Below are positions 52,009 through 63,041 of a DNA stretch of 64,000 nucleotides, one piece after another. The notes under the pieces are model-generated. The model made no database searches. It saw only the letters and a list, made by a program, of their open reading frames with translations, and was not told the origin of the DNA. The stretch covers positions 1-64,000 of the forward strand of contig CAWIGD010000007.1 of NCBI GenBank assembly GCA_963835165.1, in the 5' to 3' direction. The stretch comes from VAZQ01 sp963835165. GTDB taxonomy: Bacteria; Pseudomonadota; Alphaproteobacteria; Rhizobiales; Xanthobacteraceae. Positions within the stretch are counted from its first letter, which is position 1. Each line of letters starts with the position of its first letter. The translations under genes were made by a program, and so were the position numbers.

Positions 52009-54587
52009 CGGCCGACCAGCATGAACGGCGCCCAATGATGGGGATCCGCAAAGGCGGGGTTGGAGCGGACCGCGACGATGGCGCGGCGGGCGGCCTCGCC
52101 CAGCGGATGGCGCTGGGCCTCGGCATGGAACGTCTGCATCCACAGCGCGGTCGAGGCAGCGTCCACCTTCCAGCGCGAGAGCACGAAGCTGCGGGCGCCG
52201 GCGAACAGCAGCGCCCGGCTCATGCCGATGAGTTCGTCGCCATTGCCGACCGATCCGATTCCGGTCTGGCAGGCGCTCAGCACCACGAGGTTGGCGCGAT
52301 CGAGCGGCAGGCCGAACATCTCGGCGGCCGTGAGCCTGCCGTTGTCGCGATCGCTCGGCCCCAGTTTCAGATGAGACAGCAGGGGTTGCCGGCCGTTGAA
52401 CTCGCCGTGGACGGAGAGGTGCACGACGTCGTAGTCGGCGAGCCGCGAGACCACATCCTTCTTGGTCGCGAGCGTTGTCCCGCCGACGATGGTGGCGCGG
52501 CCGGGATAAAGCGCGGCGACCGCGTCGACCTCGGCCTTGAACTCGGGGTCGGCGACCGCCAGCAGCGCTCCATCCCGCGGGCTGCGCCGCGGCTTCATGC
52601 CCAGAAGGACGGTGGCGCTCGATGCATAGGACAGTTCGAACTCCTCGCCCAGGAAGCGACCGTCCGCGGGGTTCTGCAACGCCTCGAACGGAACCTGATG
52701 GAGCTCGGCGCTGGGAATGATCACCAGGCGGCGGCTGCGGATCCAGGGCCGCGCCGGCGCCACCAGGAACAGATAGAGTTCGCGCGCCGTCTCGGCGTCG
52801 AACCCGACCTTGCGGTCGGCCAGACTGTTGTAGAGCGCGCGCACCTTGTCGCTCAATTCGCTCTGGGGAATGAAGACGTTGCGTATGTGCGCGGCGTCGG
52901 CGCTGAGATGCCACAGGGTCAACCCGCTCTGGTCGACGAGATACATCAGGGTCTCGAAGCCCTGCTCGCGCATCGCCTGCTGCAATTGCGCCAACGTGGC
53001 CGGCTTCGAGACCACCAGGTCGCGCGCCTTTCCGGCGCTGCCCTCGATCTGCTTGAGGATGGTTTGATATTGTTGTTCGGCGGCGGCGACGTCGGACCGC
53101 ACGCGGGCGATCTCGGCCTCGGGCCTGTTCTGCGCGAGCAGCGCGAAGAGGTTGCTTTGCAGCCCGGCGACCTTGGCGCGCTGCTCCATCAGGCCCGCAA
53201 ACGTGCTGCGTTCCTGTTCGGTCGGGAAGCTGATGTCGCGACTGGCCAGGAGATCCGCCAGCGCACGCGACTTCGAGCGCTCGAACAGATCGAAGGCCTC
53301 GGCATGGTTGCGCTGCTCGAGCAGGATCTCGATCGGCCGATAGTAGAAGTTCAGCTTGTTGGCGAAATAGCCGCTGCGGTTGGCTTCGTCCTGGAGCTTG
53401 CCGCGGTCGGCCTCGAACAGATCGAGCGCGCCGCGGTAGGAGACGAGTGCCGTCCTGAAGTCGCCCTGCATGTGATTGAGCAGCCCGTCCGTGAATCGCG
53501 TGCGGATCGCGGATACGTCGCTGTAGCCGCCGTACCGGGCGTCGATCGTCTTGAGTTGATCGAGCACCGGGCGCAGGCTGGCGGCAGCCTCCGGATTGGC
53601 GGTGGTGAAGTGCTCGGTGACCAGGACGTCGCTCGCGGTCTTCGGCTTGAAGCGGTTCGACAGCTGACCGACGGTCTTGTTGAGCGCGAGCATGGAGCGG
53701 ACATTCTGCGCCTGGAACTCCGCCCGCGTGATGAAGCCGTCCATCTGGCGGGCGAGGCCGGCCCAGCCCAGTCGTGTCGCCGTCGCACGCCCCTCCGCGT
53801 AATCCTTCAAGGCGAGATCGATCTGCTGCAGGCACCTTTCGGTCGGGCGAACCGCATCGCAGAAGCCCATGGCCATCCAGATGCTGCCGCGATCGAGCAG
53901 AGCGTAGAACCGCAGGCCATCATCCTGGCGCTCGTCGGCTATGGTCATCGCCTGGCTGACGCTGTCGGCGGCGCCGGCGAAATCGGCGAGCTTGACCTGG
54001 ATGTCGCCGAGCACCAGCAGCGCATCGGCGAAGAGCTTCCTGTCCGGAAGCGGGCGAAGCAGCGCGAGCGCCTCCTCGGCATGTGCAAGCCCCCGGCCGT
54101 AATCGCGTTGGCTGCTTTCGATCTGGGCCTGGGTCTTCAGCGCTCTGGCGATGAGCGAGGGATCTGCGGCCTGGCGGGCAAAGTTTTCCGCCATCCGATA
54201 GGCGGTGAGCGCAGGCTCCCACCGACCCTGCATGCGATGGATATCCCCGAGCGGGATCAGGGTTTGGGCGGCGCCGGCATTGTCTCCGCGCGCAATAAAG
54301 GTCCTGGCCGCGGCCGCCAGCGCGGGTGCCATGGCGTTGAGCTCGGCAAGTTTGCTGGTCGGGTCGCCGGTGCGGCGATAGTGATCGACGAAGGCGTCGA
54401 TCACCGCCGCGCCCCGCTCGCGCGCGGCCACCGCGTCGTCCGCGCCCCAGGCGGGCGCTGCGAGCACCGCGGAAGCCAGGGCCAACACAACGACGCCGGC
54501 GCGGCGCCATGCGGCCATCCCCGATGCGGGCGATACGCCACGGATCGGGGTCGTCAGCGTCGTCCCACGGGCAGGTTGCGAAGACAT
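52005..54587 (-). CDS. exported TPR-CHAT caspase-like protein
   Basis: 860 residues. An N-terminal leader with a hydrophobic core (VVVLALASAVLAAPAWGAD) predicts export. Residues 60-420 are tetratricopeptide repeats (GDIHRMQGRWEPALTAYRMAENFARQAADPSLIARAL and similar), then a coiled segment. From about 560 comes a CHAT domain with both catalytic residues: His727 in VHLSVHGEF and Cys773 in VVLSACQTGIG, plus SRALLFAGARSFVLSRWKVD. CHAT proteins are caspase-fold proteases; type III-E CRISPR and gasdermin defences use cytoplasmic ones. It is the first gene of a three-gene coupled operon. Confidence 0.88.
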   Translation of the reverse strand: MSSQPARGTTLTTPIRGVSPASGMAAWRRAGVVVLALASAVLAAPAWGADDAVAARERGAAVIDAFVDHYRRTGDPTSKLAELNAMAPALAAAARTFIARGDNAGAAQTLIPLGDIHRMQGRWEPALTAYRMAENFARQAADPSLIARALKTQAQIESSQRDYGRGLAHAEEALALLRPLPDRKLFADALLVLGDIQVKLADFAGAADSVSQAMTIADERQDDGLRFYALLDRGSIWMAMGFCDAVRPTERCLQQIDLALKDYAEGRATATRLGWAGLARQMDGFITRAEFQAQNVRSMLALNKTVGQLSNRFKPKTASDVLVTEHFTTANPEAAASLRPVLDQLKTIDARYGGYSDVSAIRTRFTDGLLNHMQGDFRTALVSYRGALDLFEADRGKLQDEANRSGYFANKLNFYYRPIEILLEQRNHAEAFDLFERSKSRALADLLASRDISFPTEQERSTFAGLMEQRAKVAGLQSNLFALLAQNRPEAEIARVRSDVAAAEQQYQTILKQIEGSAGKARDLVVSKPATLAQLQQAMREQGFETLMYLVDQSGLTLWHLSADAAHIRNVFIPQSELSDKVRALYNSLADRKVGFDAETARELYLFLVAPARPWIRSRRLVIIPSAELHQVPFEALQNPADGRFLGEEFELSYASSATVLLGMKPRRSPRDGALLAVADPEFKAEVDAVAALYPGRATIVGGTTLATKKDVVSRLADYDVVHLSVHGEFNGRQPLLSHLKLGPSDRDNGRLTAAEMFGLPLDRANLVVLSACQTGIGSVGNGDELIGMSRALLFAGARSFVLSRWKVDAASTALWMQTFHAEAQRHPLGEAARRAIVAVRSNPAFADPHHWAPFMLVGR

Positions 54588-54796
54588 GACGGGGGTCTCC
54601 CCTTACGGTCCACGCTTTCGCCAGGATACATCGAATTCGGGCCAAATACATGTGAGCGGGCTCACGTCCCCGCTGGTGCCCGGGTGCGCCGAATGTCCGA
54701 ACGGTCTTGCCGCGCCGGGCGGGGCCGGATTTCGCGCGCATCCGATCCGCGCTACCTTCGCCCTCATAAAGACCGCACCTGCAAGGGAGACGCGCA

Positions 54797-55963
54797 ATGA
54801 CGCGACCGTTCGAGGGCATCCGGGTGATCGACGTCACGCATGTGCTGGCGGGGCCGTTCGCGGCCTACCAGCTGGCGGTGCTGGGCGCCGACGTGATCAA
54901 GGTCGAGCATCCCGACGAGCCCGACCAGAGCCGCGGCTCCGGCACCGACAAGGCGCTCAACCGCCGCAACATGGGCACGGCGTTCCTGACGCAGGCTTCC
55001 AACAAGCGCTCGATCGCGCTCGACCTGAAGCAGCCGGGCGATCGCGAGGTCCTGAAGAAGCTGGTCGCCACCGCGGACGTGTTCGTGGAGAACTACCGCC
55101 CCGGCGCGTTCGAGGCGCTGGGGCTCGGCTACGACGCGCTCGCCGCCATCAACCCGCGGCTGATCTATGCCTCGTTCTCGGCCTTCGGCCAGCACGGGCC
55201 GCGCGGCGGCCAGACCGCCTACGACCACGTGATCCAGGCGACGTCAGGCATCATGGCGATGACCGGCACCAAGGACGTGCACCCCGTGAAGATCGGCGCG
55301 CCGGCGGTCGACTACGCCACCGGCATGACCGGCGCCTTTGCCCTGTCGGCCGCGCTGTTCCAGCGCGAGCGCACCGGGCGCGGCCAGCGCATCGACATGG
55401 CCATGCTCGACGTGGCGATGATCCTGATGAGCTCGCATCTCACCGGCTATCTGCGCAATGGCGCGCATCCCAAGCCCCACGGCAACCGCCATCCCCACGC
55501 CACCAACGGGGCCTTCGAGACCCGGGACGGCCTGGTGATGCTGGGCGCCAGCAATCTGCGCCAGCAGCGCCGCCTGTGGACGGTGCTGGGGCGGGGGGAC
55601 ATGATCAAGCGCACCAACGACGAGCGCGATGCGGACCACGAGCGCGAGATCGCGGTGCTGTCGGAGATCATGCTCACGCGCACCGCGGACGAATGGGAGG
55701 AGTTCCTGCAGGCGCGCCACGTGCCGGCGGCGCGCGTGCGCACCATGGGGGAGGCGCTGGCCGACCCGCAGCTGCAAGCCCGCGGCATCGTCCATCGCCA
55801 CGCCTCCGCGGATGGAGTCGAAGGCGCCTTCGGCGTGCCCGTCGCCGCCTTCACCTTCGCCCATGGCGGCCCCCGCATCGACACCCCGCCGCCCACGCTC
55901 GGCCAGCACAACGACGACATCCTGCGCGAGCTCGGCCTGCAACCGGCCGCGGTCGCATCGTAG
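54797..55963 (+). CDS. class III (CaiB/BaiF) CoA transferase
   Basis: 388 residues. PFEGIRVIDVTHVLAGPFAAYQLAVLGADVIKVEHPDEPDQSRG is the family N-terminus. LDLKQPGDREVLKKLVATADVFVENYRPGAFEALGLGYDAL follows, and the catalytic Asp is in APAVDYATG. It moves CoA between carboxylic acids. The ATG follows GGGAG. It is divergent from the CHAT operon by 209 bases and probably not part of it; with the CoA ligases nearby it fits acyl-acid activation. Confidence 0.88.
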   Translation: MTRPFEGIRVIDVTHVLAGPFAAYQLAVLGADVIKVEHPDEPDQSRGSGTDKALNRRNMGTAFLTQASNKRSIALDLKQPGDREVLKKLVATADVFVENYRPGAFEALGLGYDALAAINPRLIYASFSAFGQHGPRGGQTAYDHVIQATSGIMAMTGTKDVHPVKIGAPAVDYATGMTGAFALSAALFQRERTGRGQRIDMAMLDVAMILMSSHLTGYLRNGAHPKPHGNRHPHATNGAFETRDGLVMLGASNLRQQRRLWTVLGRGDMIKRTNDERDADHEREIAVLSEIMLTRTADEWEEFLQARHVPAARVRTMGEALADPQLQARGIVHRHASADGVEGAFGVPVAAFTFAHGGPRIDTPPPTLGQHNDDILRELGLQPAAVAS

Positions 55964-56107
55964 GATCACGGCTCGTAGGCGCTGCGCCCGGGACACGCCC
56001 CTTGACCCGGCGCCTATGGGGTTGCGGCTGCGCCTCACCCGCCCTAGGACTTTCCGGATTTCGTCCCCGCCCATTCCCGGCTACGCTGAACCGACACCAG
56101 GGAGACC

Positions 56108-56500
56108 ATGATGGCCAAGTTCACTTACGATCACATCCATTTGCGCAGCCCGGATCCGGAGGCGACCGCCAGCTACTACGAACGCATGTTCGGCGCCGAG
56201 GTGATCCGCACCATGCAGGGCGGCAAGCCGCGCATTGACCTCAAGCTTGGCGGCGCCAATATATTCATCGCGCCGGTGGCGTCGGGCGATGGCGTCAATC
56301 CGCCACCGGTCACGCCCTATCAGGGCCTCGATCATTTCGGGCTGCTGGTCAGCGGCATCGATGCGGTCGTCGCCGAGCTCAAGGCCAAGGGCGCCGAGTT
56401 CAGCCGGGAGCCCACCACGGTTCGGCCCGGCGTGCGCGTCGCCTTCCTGCGCGCGCCGCAAGGGGTCTCGATCGAGCTGCTCGACCGCAATGCCGCCTGA
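56108..56500 (+). CDS. VOC-family metalloprotein
   Basis: 130 residues, glyoxalase/dioxygenase fold. The metal residues are visible: His in YDHIHLRS, His in GLDHFGLLV and Glu in VSIELLDR. A GGKPRIDLKLGGANIFI strand pair completes the module. Either of two consecutive ATGs may be used. It may be a lyase or isomerase acting on a CoA-pathway product; the substrate is unknown. Confidence 0.8.
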   Translation: MMAKFTYDHIHLRSPDPEATASYYERMFGAEVIRTMQGGKPRIDLKLGGANIFIAPVASGDGVNPPPVTPYQGLDHFGLLVSGIDAVVAELKAKGAEFSREPTTVRPGVRVAFLRAPQGVSIELLDRNAA

Positions 56501-56548
56501 GGCCGGACGACGGCGCGCTGATGCGAGACGGACGTAAGGAGCAGGAGC

Positions 56549-56950
56549 ATGGAAGAGAAGCAATTCCCGGTCACCCATAGCGACGAGGAGTGGCGCAAGC
56601 TGCTCACCCCCGAGCAGTACGACATCCTCCGCGGCCACGGCACCGAGGCGCCCGGCACCTGCGCGCTGAACTACGAGAAGCGTGCCGGCACGTTCTCCTG
56701 CGCGGGCTGCGGACAGGAACTGTTCGCATCGAAGAAGAAGTTCGAGAGCGGGACCGGCTGGCCGAGCTTCAACGACCCGGTCCCGGGCGCGGTCGAGACC
56801 ACGTCCGATCGCAGCTACGGCATGGTGCGCACCGAGGTGCATTGCAGCCGGTGTGGCAGCCATCTCGGCCACGTGTTCGAGGACGGCCCGCCGCCGACGC
56901 ACCTGCGCTATTGCATCAACGGCGTCGCCATGAACTTCAAGCCGGAGTGA
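56549..56950 (+). CDS. msrB: peptide-methionine (R)-S-oxide reductase
   Basis: 133 residues. Zinc cysteine pairs are in CAGCGQELF and CSRCGSHLG; the catalytic Cys is in LRYCINGVAM; FESGTGWPSF is the substrate loop. It repairs oxidised methionine in proteins. Ribosome site GGAGCAGGAG. It lies 48 bases after the VOC gene and may be co-transcribed. Other oxidative-stress genes (katG, oxyR) lie 4-7 kb downstream. Confidence 0.94.
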   Translation: MEEKQFPVTHSDEEWRKLLTPEQYDILRGHGTEAPGTCALNYEKRAGTFSCAGCGQELFASKKKFESGTGWPSFNDPVPGAVETTSDRSYGMVRTEVHCSRCGSHLGHVFEDGPPPTHLRYCINGVAMNFKPE

Positions 56951-57338
56951 CGGGGGCGTATCCAGTTCGCAGCCCGCGGGACGGATGAGCGTCGCCCCGT
57001 CCCCGCCATTCCAGGACGCCGCGCAGCGGCGGCCCCGGAATCCATAGTCCTCGCCGTTGACTTTGGATCCGGGCTCTTTGCTTCACTCGGCCCGGATGAC
57101 CGCGGCGGACAGGCGCTGATTGGATCGGCGGCGGACCAATTTTCGTTTACGTCCAGCCTTCGCGCGCTTCCCCAGCCTTGCGATCGATGTCGATCAACTC
57201 ACCGATGCGAATACCTAGGGCAGCGTGGCACCGATACCACGCCGGCTTCCAAACGCAATTTTTGTGACGGGCCTCACAGAAAACCGATGTGCTCATGGGC
57301 TAAGGCGAACTCACGTCAATTCAAAGGAGTGCCTTGCG
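56951..57338. other. gene-free interval with repeat-like sequence
   Basis: No gene is seen. The stretch around 57015-57110 (CCATTCCAGGACGC..GGCCCCGGAATCCATAG, then TTTGGATCCGGGCTC..GCCCGGATGACC) resembles the dispersed CCGGAATCCAT/GGATTCCGGG intergenic repeats of Bradyrhizobium-like genomes. The final bases hold AAGGAG for the next gene. Confidence 0.45.
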
Positions 57339-57869
57339 ATGAAGCGCCTAGCCGGGCTGAGCCTTATCATCGGCTTACTCAGTCTGCCCATTCCAGCTCA
57401 AGCCCAACTTCTGACCCAGGGGGCGGCAGATTGCGCTCTCGATGTGATTAGGTTTAGGGCCTGGGCGGTAACAGGCTTGAACCTGATCGTCACGCCGGAA
57501 ATGCTCCCAAGCTGGCGTAACTACCTGGCCAGCAGGTATCCGATGCTCCCTGACCGATACTCAGTCGCCAACGCCTGCTGGGAGCTTAACAACGTAACGG
57601 CGAAATGGCCGCAAATGCCTCCGGTGGAGCGCGAACTGTGGCAAAACATATGGGCAACTTCGCTGCCGCAAAACCTTGCGTTCATCGAGCCAGTGTTCCC
57701 CGCTGGTGTTCAGCAAGTGCGTGCTGCGCTGCAAGTGCGTGCTGCGCTACAAAACGCTCCTTCGAGCGCGCCACAGGACACTGAAACTAAAGCCCTTGAA
57801 GAGCTTAAGCGCCGCTACGAGATCGGGAATACCTTGCTCAGATTCAATCGGACATACTACGGGCGCTGA
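57339..57869 (+). CDS. hypothetical exported protein
   Basis: 176 residues from ATG 57339 (AAGGAG upstream). Signal peptide 1-22 (ending PAQAQ), then a helical protein with two Cys (AADCALDV, VANACWEL) and a tail predicted to be helical (KALEELKRRYEIGNTLLRFNRTYYGR). The hexapeptide QVRAAL is duplicated exactly by an 18-bp tandem repeat. No family is recognised. Codon use is less GC-rich than in its neighbours. Confidence 0.65.
   Translation: MKRLAGLSLIIGLLSLPIPAQAQLLTQGAADCALDVIRFRAWAVTGLNLIVTPEMLPSWRNYLASRYPMLPDRYSVANACWELNNVTAKWPQMPPVERELWQNIWATSLPQNLAFIEPVFPAGVQQVRAALQVRAALQNAPSSAPQDTETKALEELKRRYEIGNTLLRFNRTYYGR
57714..57749 (+). repeat. 18-bp tandem duplication inside the exported protein
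   Basis: Two units of CAAGTGCGTGCTGCGCT(G/A) in phase with the gene encode QVRAAL twice. Only the last base differs. Replication slippage would change the protein by six residues without a frameshift. Confidence 0.8.
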
Positions 57870-57976
57870 CGGGGTGCCCGTATCCGAATGATCTAGGCCT
57901 GCACAACCAAATAGCCCCGGCACCGGCCCACGCGACATGCTAGTCTTCCCGAATTGTCATCACCGGGAGGACAATC

Positions 57977-58723
57977 ATGCGTGCATTTCTGCTGTCGCTG
58001 TTGTGGCTTCTCGCCGGTCCGGCGCTGGCGCAGGAAAAACTCGTCGGGACCAACATGGACGTGCGGACCATCCTGAACTTCAAGGTGGCCGACGCCGCGA
58101 TCCAGAAGCTGTTGCCGCCGGGCTGGGAAGCGAATCCGGCAACGTCGGGGCCGTCCGCGGGCGCCAACCTGCGCGTCACCTTCGTCGATCAAATGGCGGC
58201 GCACGATGCCGCCGGCAAGCCGACGCCGCCGGTCCGCAATCTGATTTTCGGCATCCCGGTGAGAAAGCCGGGCAGCGAGGGCGGCGGGCTGATGATTTTC
58301 GCCGGGCTGTCTCCCGCCGCAGGGGGACCCTATGGCGCCAGCCTGAAGGCGACCAACGTTGTCGAGCGCAAGGTTCGCCACGAGCCCGGCGGCAACTCGA
58401 TCGTTGACGAGTCCTGGGAGTACAAGGCGGACGACGGTTCCTCGACCACGCTGCAAACTCAATACGTGCGCGGGGTCGCCGCGCGCGAGAAGGGGGAGCT
58501 GCGCGTCTATTCGCAATCAAAGCCCGAGTTCTTCCGCATCTACCGCTTCGAGCAGGGCGTCGATGTGGTGCGCGGCGCCGGCACCGGACCGGAACGGCTG
58601 CAAAAGGTCACCTTCAAGGCGGCCGGCGAGAAGCTCTCGCCGCTGTTCGACGGCACCGAGCAATTGATCAGCATGACCTCGGTGCCGTGGTATCAACGCG
58701 AAATCTATCTGCCTGGATCGTAA
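57977..58723 (+). CDS. hypothetical exported protein
   Basis: 248 residues, signal peptide 1-19 (ALAQ), ribosome site GGGAGGA. The mature part, NMDVRTILNFKVADAAIQKLLPPGWEANP to LRVTFVDQMAAHDAAGKPTPPVRNLIFGIPV, looks like an acetoacetate-decarboxylase-type beta-barrel. I cannot assign a family with confidence. No cysteines or heme motif are seen. It is a single gene with no clear partner. Confidence 0.65.
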   Translation: MRAFLLSLLWLLAGPALAQEKLVGTNMDVRTILNFKVADAAIQKLLPPGWEANPATSGPSAGANLRVTFVDQMAAHDAAGKPTPPVRNLIFGIPVRKPGSEGGGLMIFAGLSPAAGGPYGASLKATNVVERKVRHEPGGNSIVDESWEYKADDGSSTTLQTQYVRGVAAREKGELRVYSQSKPEFFRIYRFEQGVDVVRGAGTGPERLQKVTFKAAGEKLSPLFDGTEQLISMTSVPWYQREIYLPGS

Positions 58724-59013
58724 GGTACCGCAGGCAAACTTTTACTGGGCTTGCTCCCGACGACCAACGACAGGCCCCCGCCGCCGCGCACGAGTTGGCG
58801 GTGGGCATTCGTCTTGGCGAGACCGGGCGGACTGCAGCGGGCGAGCAAAACGAACCCACTGTAAGCCATGCCAGTTGACAACCTTCATCGAGGTCTCTTT
58901 GGGGCATCGGCGCAAATGCTCAGAGCGTTCAAATGATTTCCGGTCTGCCTCGCTGAGCGGAACCTCCGCCCTCGACAGCGCGCAAAAAATCATTCGGACT
59001 AGGAAGGTAAATC

Positions 59014-60438
59014 ATGCAACGGAATATCTCTCGCCGCGGCTTCGGCAAACGGCTCGCGGGTGGTGCGGCACTGCTTGCGCTGCAACCGGCGTGGAATTGC
59101 CTGGCCGCAGCGCAGTCGCTGCGCAATGACCTAAAGGATCTCAAGGGGGAGTTGTACTTCGATGATGCCGTGTTGCAGGCGGCGGCCGACGATTTTGGGC
59201 ACGTCGTGCATAAGAAGCCGACCGCGATGCTCCGGCCCATCGATGCGCAGGACATCGCGAAGCTCGTGCAGTTCGCGAACCGCCAGGGACTCAAGGTCGC
59301 GATGCGAGGTCAGGGGCATTCGTTTTTCGGCCAGACCCAAGTCGAGGACGGCGTGGTCATCGACTCCAGCAGCCTGAATGCCGTCCGCATCGTCAAATCC
59401 GGCACGGGCGGGACCGCGGAGATCGGCTCCGGTTCGAAGTGGCACCCCGTCCTCATGGCTGCGAATGCCCAGAAACTGACGGTGCCGGTGATCGCCGATA
59501 CGTTCCTGTCGGTCGGCGGAACGATCAGCACCGGCGGATTCGGCGTAACCACCTACAATCTAGGTCTTCAGGTCGACCACGTGCAGGAGCTTGAGGTCGT
59601 GACCGGCAACGGCGAGATCATAACCTGCTCCGATGAACGCAACGGCGATCTCTTCAACGCCATGCTCGGAGGCCTGGGTCAATGCGGCATCATCACGAAA
59701 GTCGTGATGCGGCTGATGGCTGCGCCCACGAATGTGTTGTTCATAAAAATGGACTACGACGACTTCCAGAGCGCGTCCGCCGATCTCGCGGTGCTCGCCA
59801 AGGATGGGCGCTTCCATCACCTCGATGGCCGCGGTGCCGGCCGGCCGGCCGGTGGCGTGGGATATTACGTCGAAGGCGGTGCCTTCTATGACGCGCCAAA
59901 CGCTCCCGACGAGGCGAAGCTGACCGCGGGGCTCAAGTTCGCGAAAAGGACCGCCACCGTGATGACCTACGAGCAGTATTTCCGTCGCGAGGAGGTGTGC
60001 GGGGCGTGCGCAACGCCGCTGCAGAAGCCTTTCGTCTATCTCTGCATTCCCGCGTCGCGATACGACGAGTACACGTCAGGCATCCTGTCATCGCCAACGG
60101 AGTCCGCGTTTCTCGTCCCGCGCATGTCGGCGTGGCGTCGGAGCGCCATCAAGCGCCCGCTCACCCGCATGCCGGAGGAAGAGACTATCTACCGGTTCCA
60201 GCTTTCGCGCATCCTGCCGGCGGGAACTGATACCGCGTCCATGATCGCACTCAATCGCACGCTCTATGAACGGGCGCGCGACATGGGCGGCTACCGCATG
60301 ACGTCGAGCGCAGTTGCCATGTCGCAGGACGATTGGAAGCGCCACTACGGACCTGCCTGGCAGGCGGTCCAGGCAGCGAAGACGAAGTTCGACCCGAAGA
60401 ACGTGCTGACACCGGGTTATGGGATGTTTCCCCACTAA
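59014..60438 (+). CDS. Tat-exported FAD-linked oxidase (cytokinin-dehydrogenase-like)
   Basis: 474 residues. SRRGFGKRLAGGAALLAL is a twin-arginine leader. The PCMH-type FAD domain follows: RPIDAQDIAKLVQFANRQGLKVAMRGQGHS, where the His after the glycine run is the likely covalent FAD site, then VGGTISTGGFGVTTYNLGLQVDHVQELEVVTGNGE. The end, FDPKNVLTPGYGMF, is the family tail. Plant and bacterial relatives oxidise cytokinins or sugars. Export, and the lack of a pathway partner, leave the substrate open. Confidence 0.85.
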   Translation: MQRNISRRGFGKRLAGGAALLALQPAWNCLAAAQSLRNDLKDLKGELYFDDAVLQAAADDFGHVVHKKPTAMLRPIDAQDIAKLVQFANRQGLKVAMRGQGHSFFGQTQVEDGVVIDSSSLNAVRIVKSGTGGTAEIGSGSKWHPVLMAANAQKLTVPVIADTFLSVGGTISTGGFGVTTYNLGLQVDHVQELEVVTGNGEIITCSDERNGDLFNAMLGGLGQCGIITKVVMRLMAAPTNVLFIKMDYDDFQSASADLAVLAKDGRFHHLDGRGAGRPAGGVGYYVEGGAFYDAPNAPDEAKLTAGLKFAKRTATVMTYEQYFRREEVCGACATPLQKPFVYLCIPASRYDEYTSGILSSPTESAFLVPRMSAWRRSAIKRPLTRMPEEETIYRFQLSRILPAGTDTASMIALNRTLYERARDMGGYRMTSSAVAMSQDDWKRHYGPAWQAVQAAKTKFDPKNVLTPGYGMFPH

Positions 60439-60640
60439 AGATTGAAAAATTATGCGCCTTGCCCGGAAGGAGTTGGCATGGCGCGAGCGATGTCTTCTCA
60501 ATGTCCGGAATTCCGGGAGGCCGGATTGGGTAATCTTGTGATACTCCATGGCTCCAGCCTTTCGAGAGTTGGAGCCGGGCGAAACTGGGGCGATTCAACC
60601 CCTCGTCCCGAAGTGTCCTTGCTGGAACGATTTAAGAGAA

Positions 60641-60690
60641 TGGGCCCGCCAGGACTCGAACCTCGAACTAGCAGATGATGAGACCCTGGC
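60641..60690 (-). other. tRNA-like 3' remnant
   Basis: On the minus strand the sequence ends GGTTCGAGTCCTGGCGGGCCCA, a T-loop and acceptor-like tail, preceded by CTCATCATC, which could be a CAT anticodon loop. No stable anticodon stem, D-arm or matching 5' acceptor strand is found, and there is no full CCA. I read it as a degenerate tRNA piece, perhaps an old attachment site. The rest of 60439-60640 has no supported gene. Confidence 0.35.
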
Positions 60691-60694
60691 GTCA

Positions 60695-60727
60695 GGGCGG
60701 CGTTTCAAGTTGTTTGAAACGCCGCCC
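60695..60727. terminator. bidirectional terminator between FAD-oxidase and katG
   Basis: Perfect 14-bp stem GGGCGGCGTTTCAA/TTGAAACGCCGCCC with loop GTTGT, 58 bases past the katG stop on the minus strand. On the plus strand it is followed by CGATTTCTTGTT. It can end both convergent transcripts. Confidence 0.7.
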
Positions 60728-60784
60728 CGATTTCTTGTTCATGGCTTCGACCAGCGTCCGGGTTCCTCACCCTTTCCGCCGGGA

Positions 60785-62932
<2,148 letters not shown>

Positions 62933-63041
62933 ATCGCCTCCTCCTCCTTCGCACGATTGCCACTCTAGTCCCGGTCCAATCTAGGCAAGGCATCTCATCA
63001 GGTAAAGTTGACTTTAATGATTGTTGCGGTAAGATTTTCTG

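Noticed and set aside
52009..53835. long N-terminal extension of the membrane protein
   Set aside because: The extension lies in another phase of the CHAT gene and reads as Arg-rich noise; the ATG at 52008 with an ATGA overlap is the natural start.
52035..54800. 921-codon plus-strand open frame
   Set aside because: Antisense to the CHAT gene, no domains, and it would overlap the CoA-transferase start.
57893..58516. 207-codon minus-strand ORF
   Set aside because: Antisense to an exported protein that has a clear signal peptide and ribosome site.
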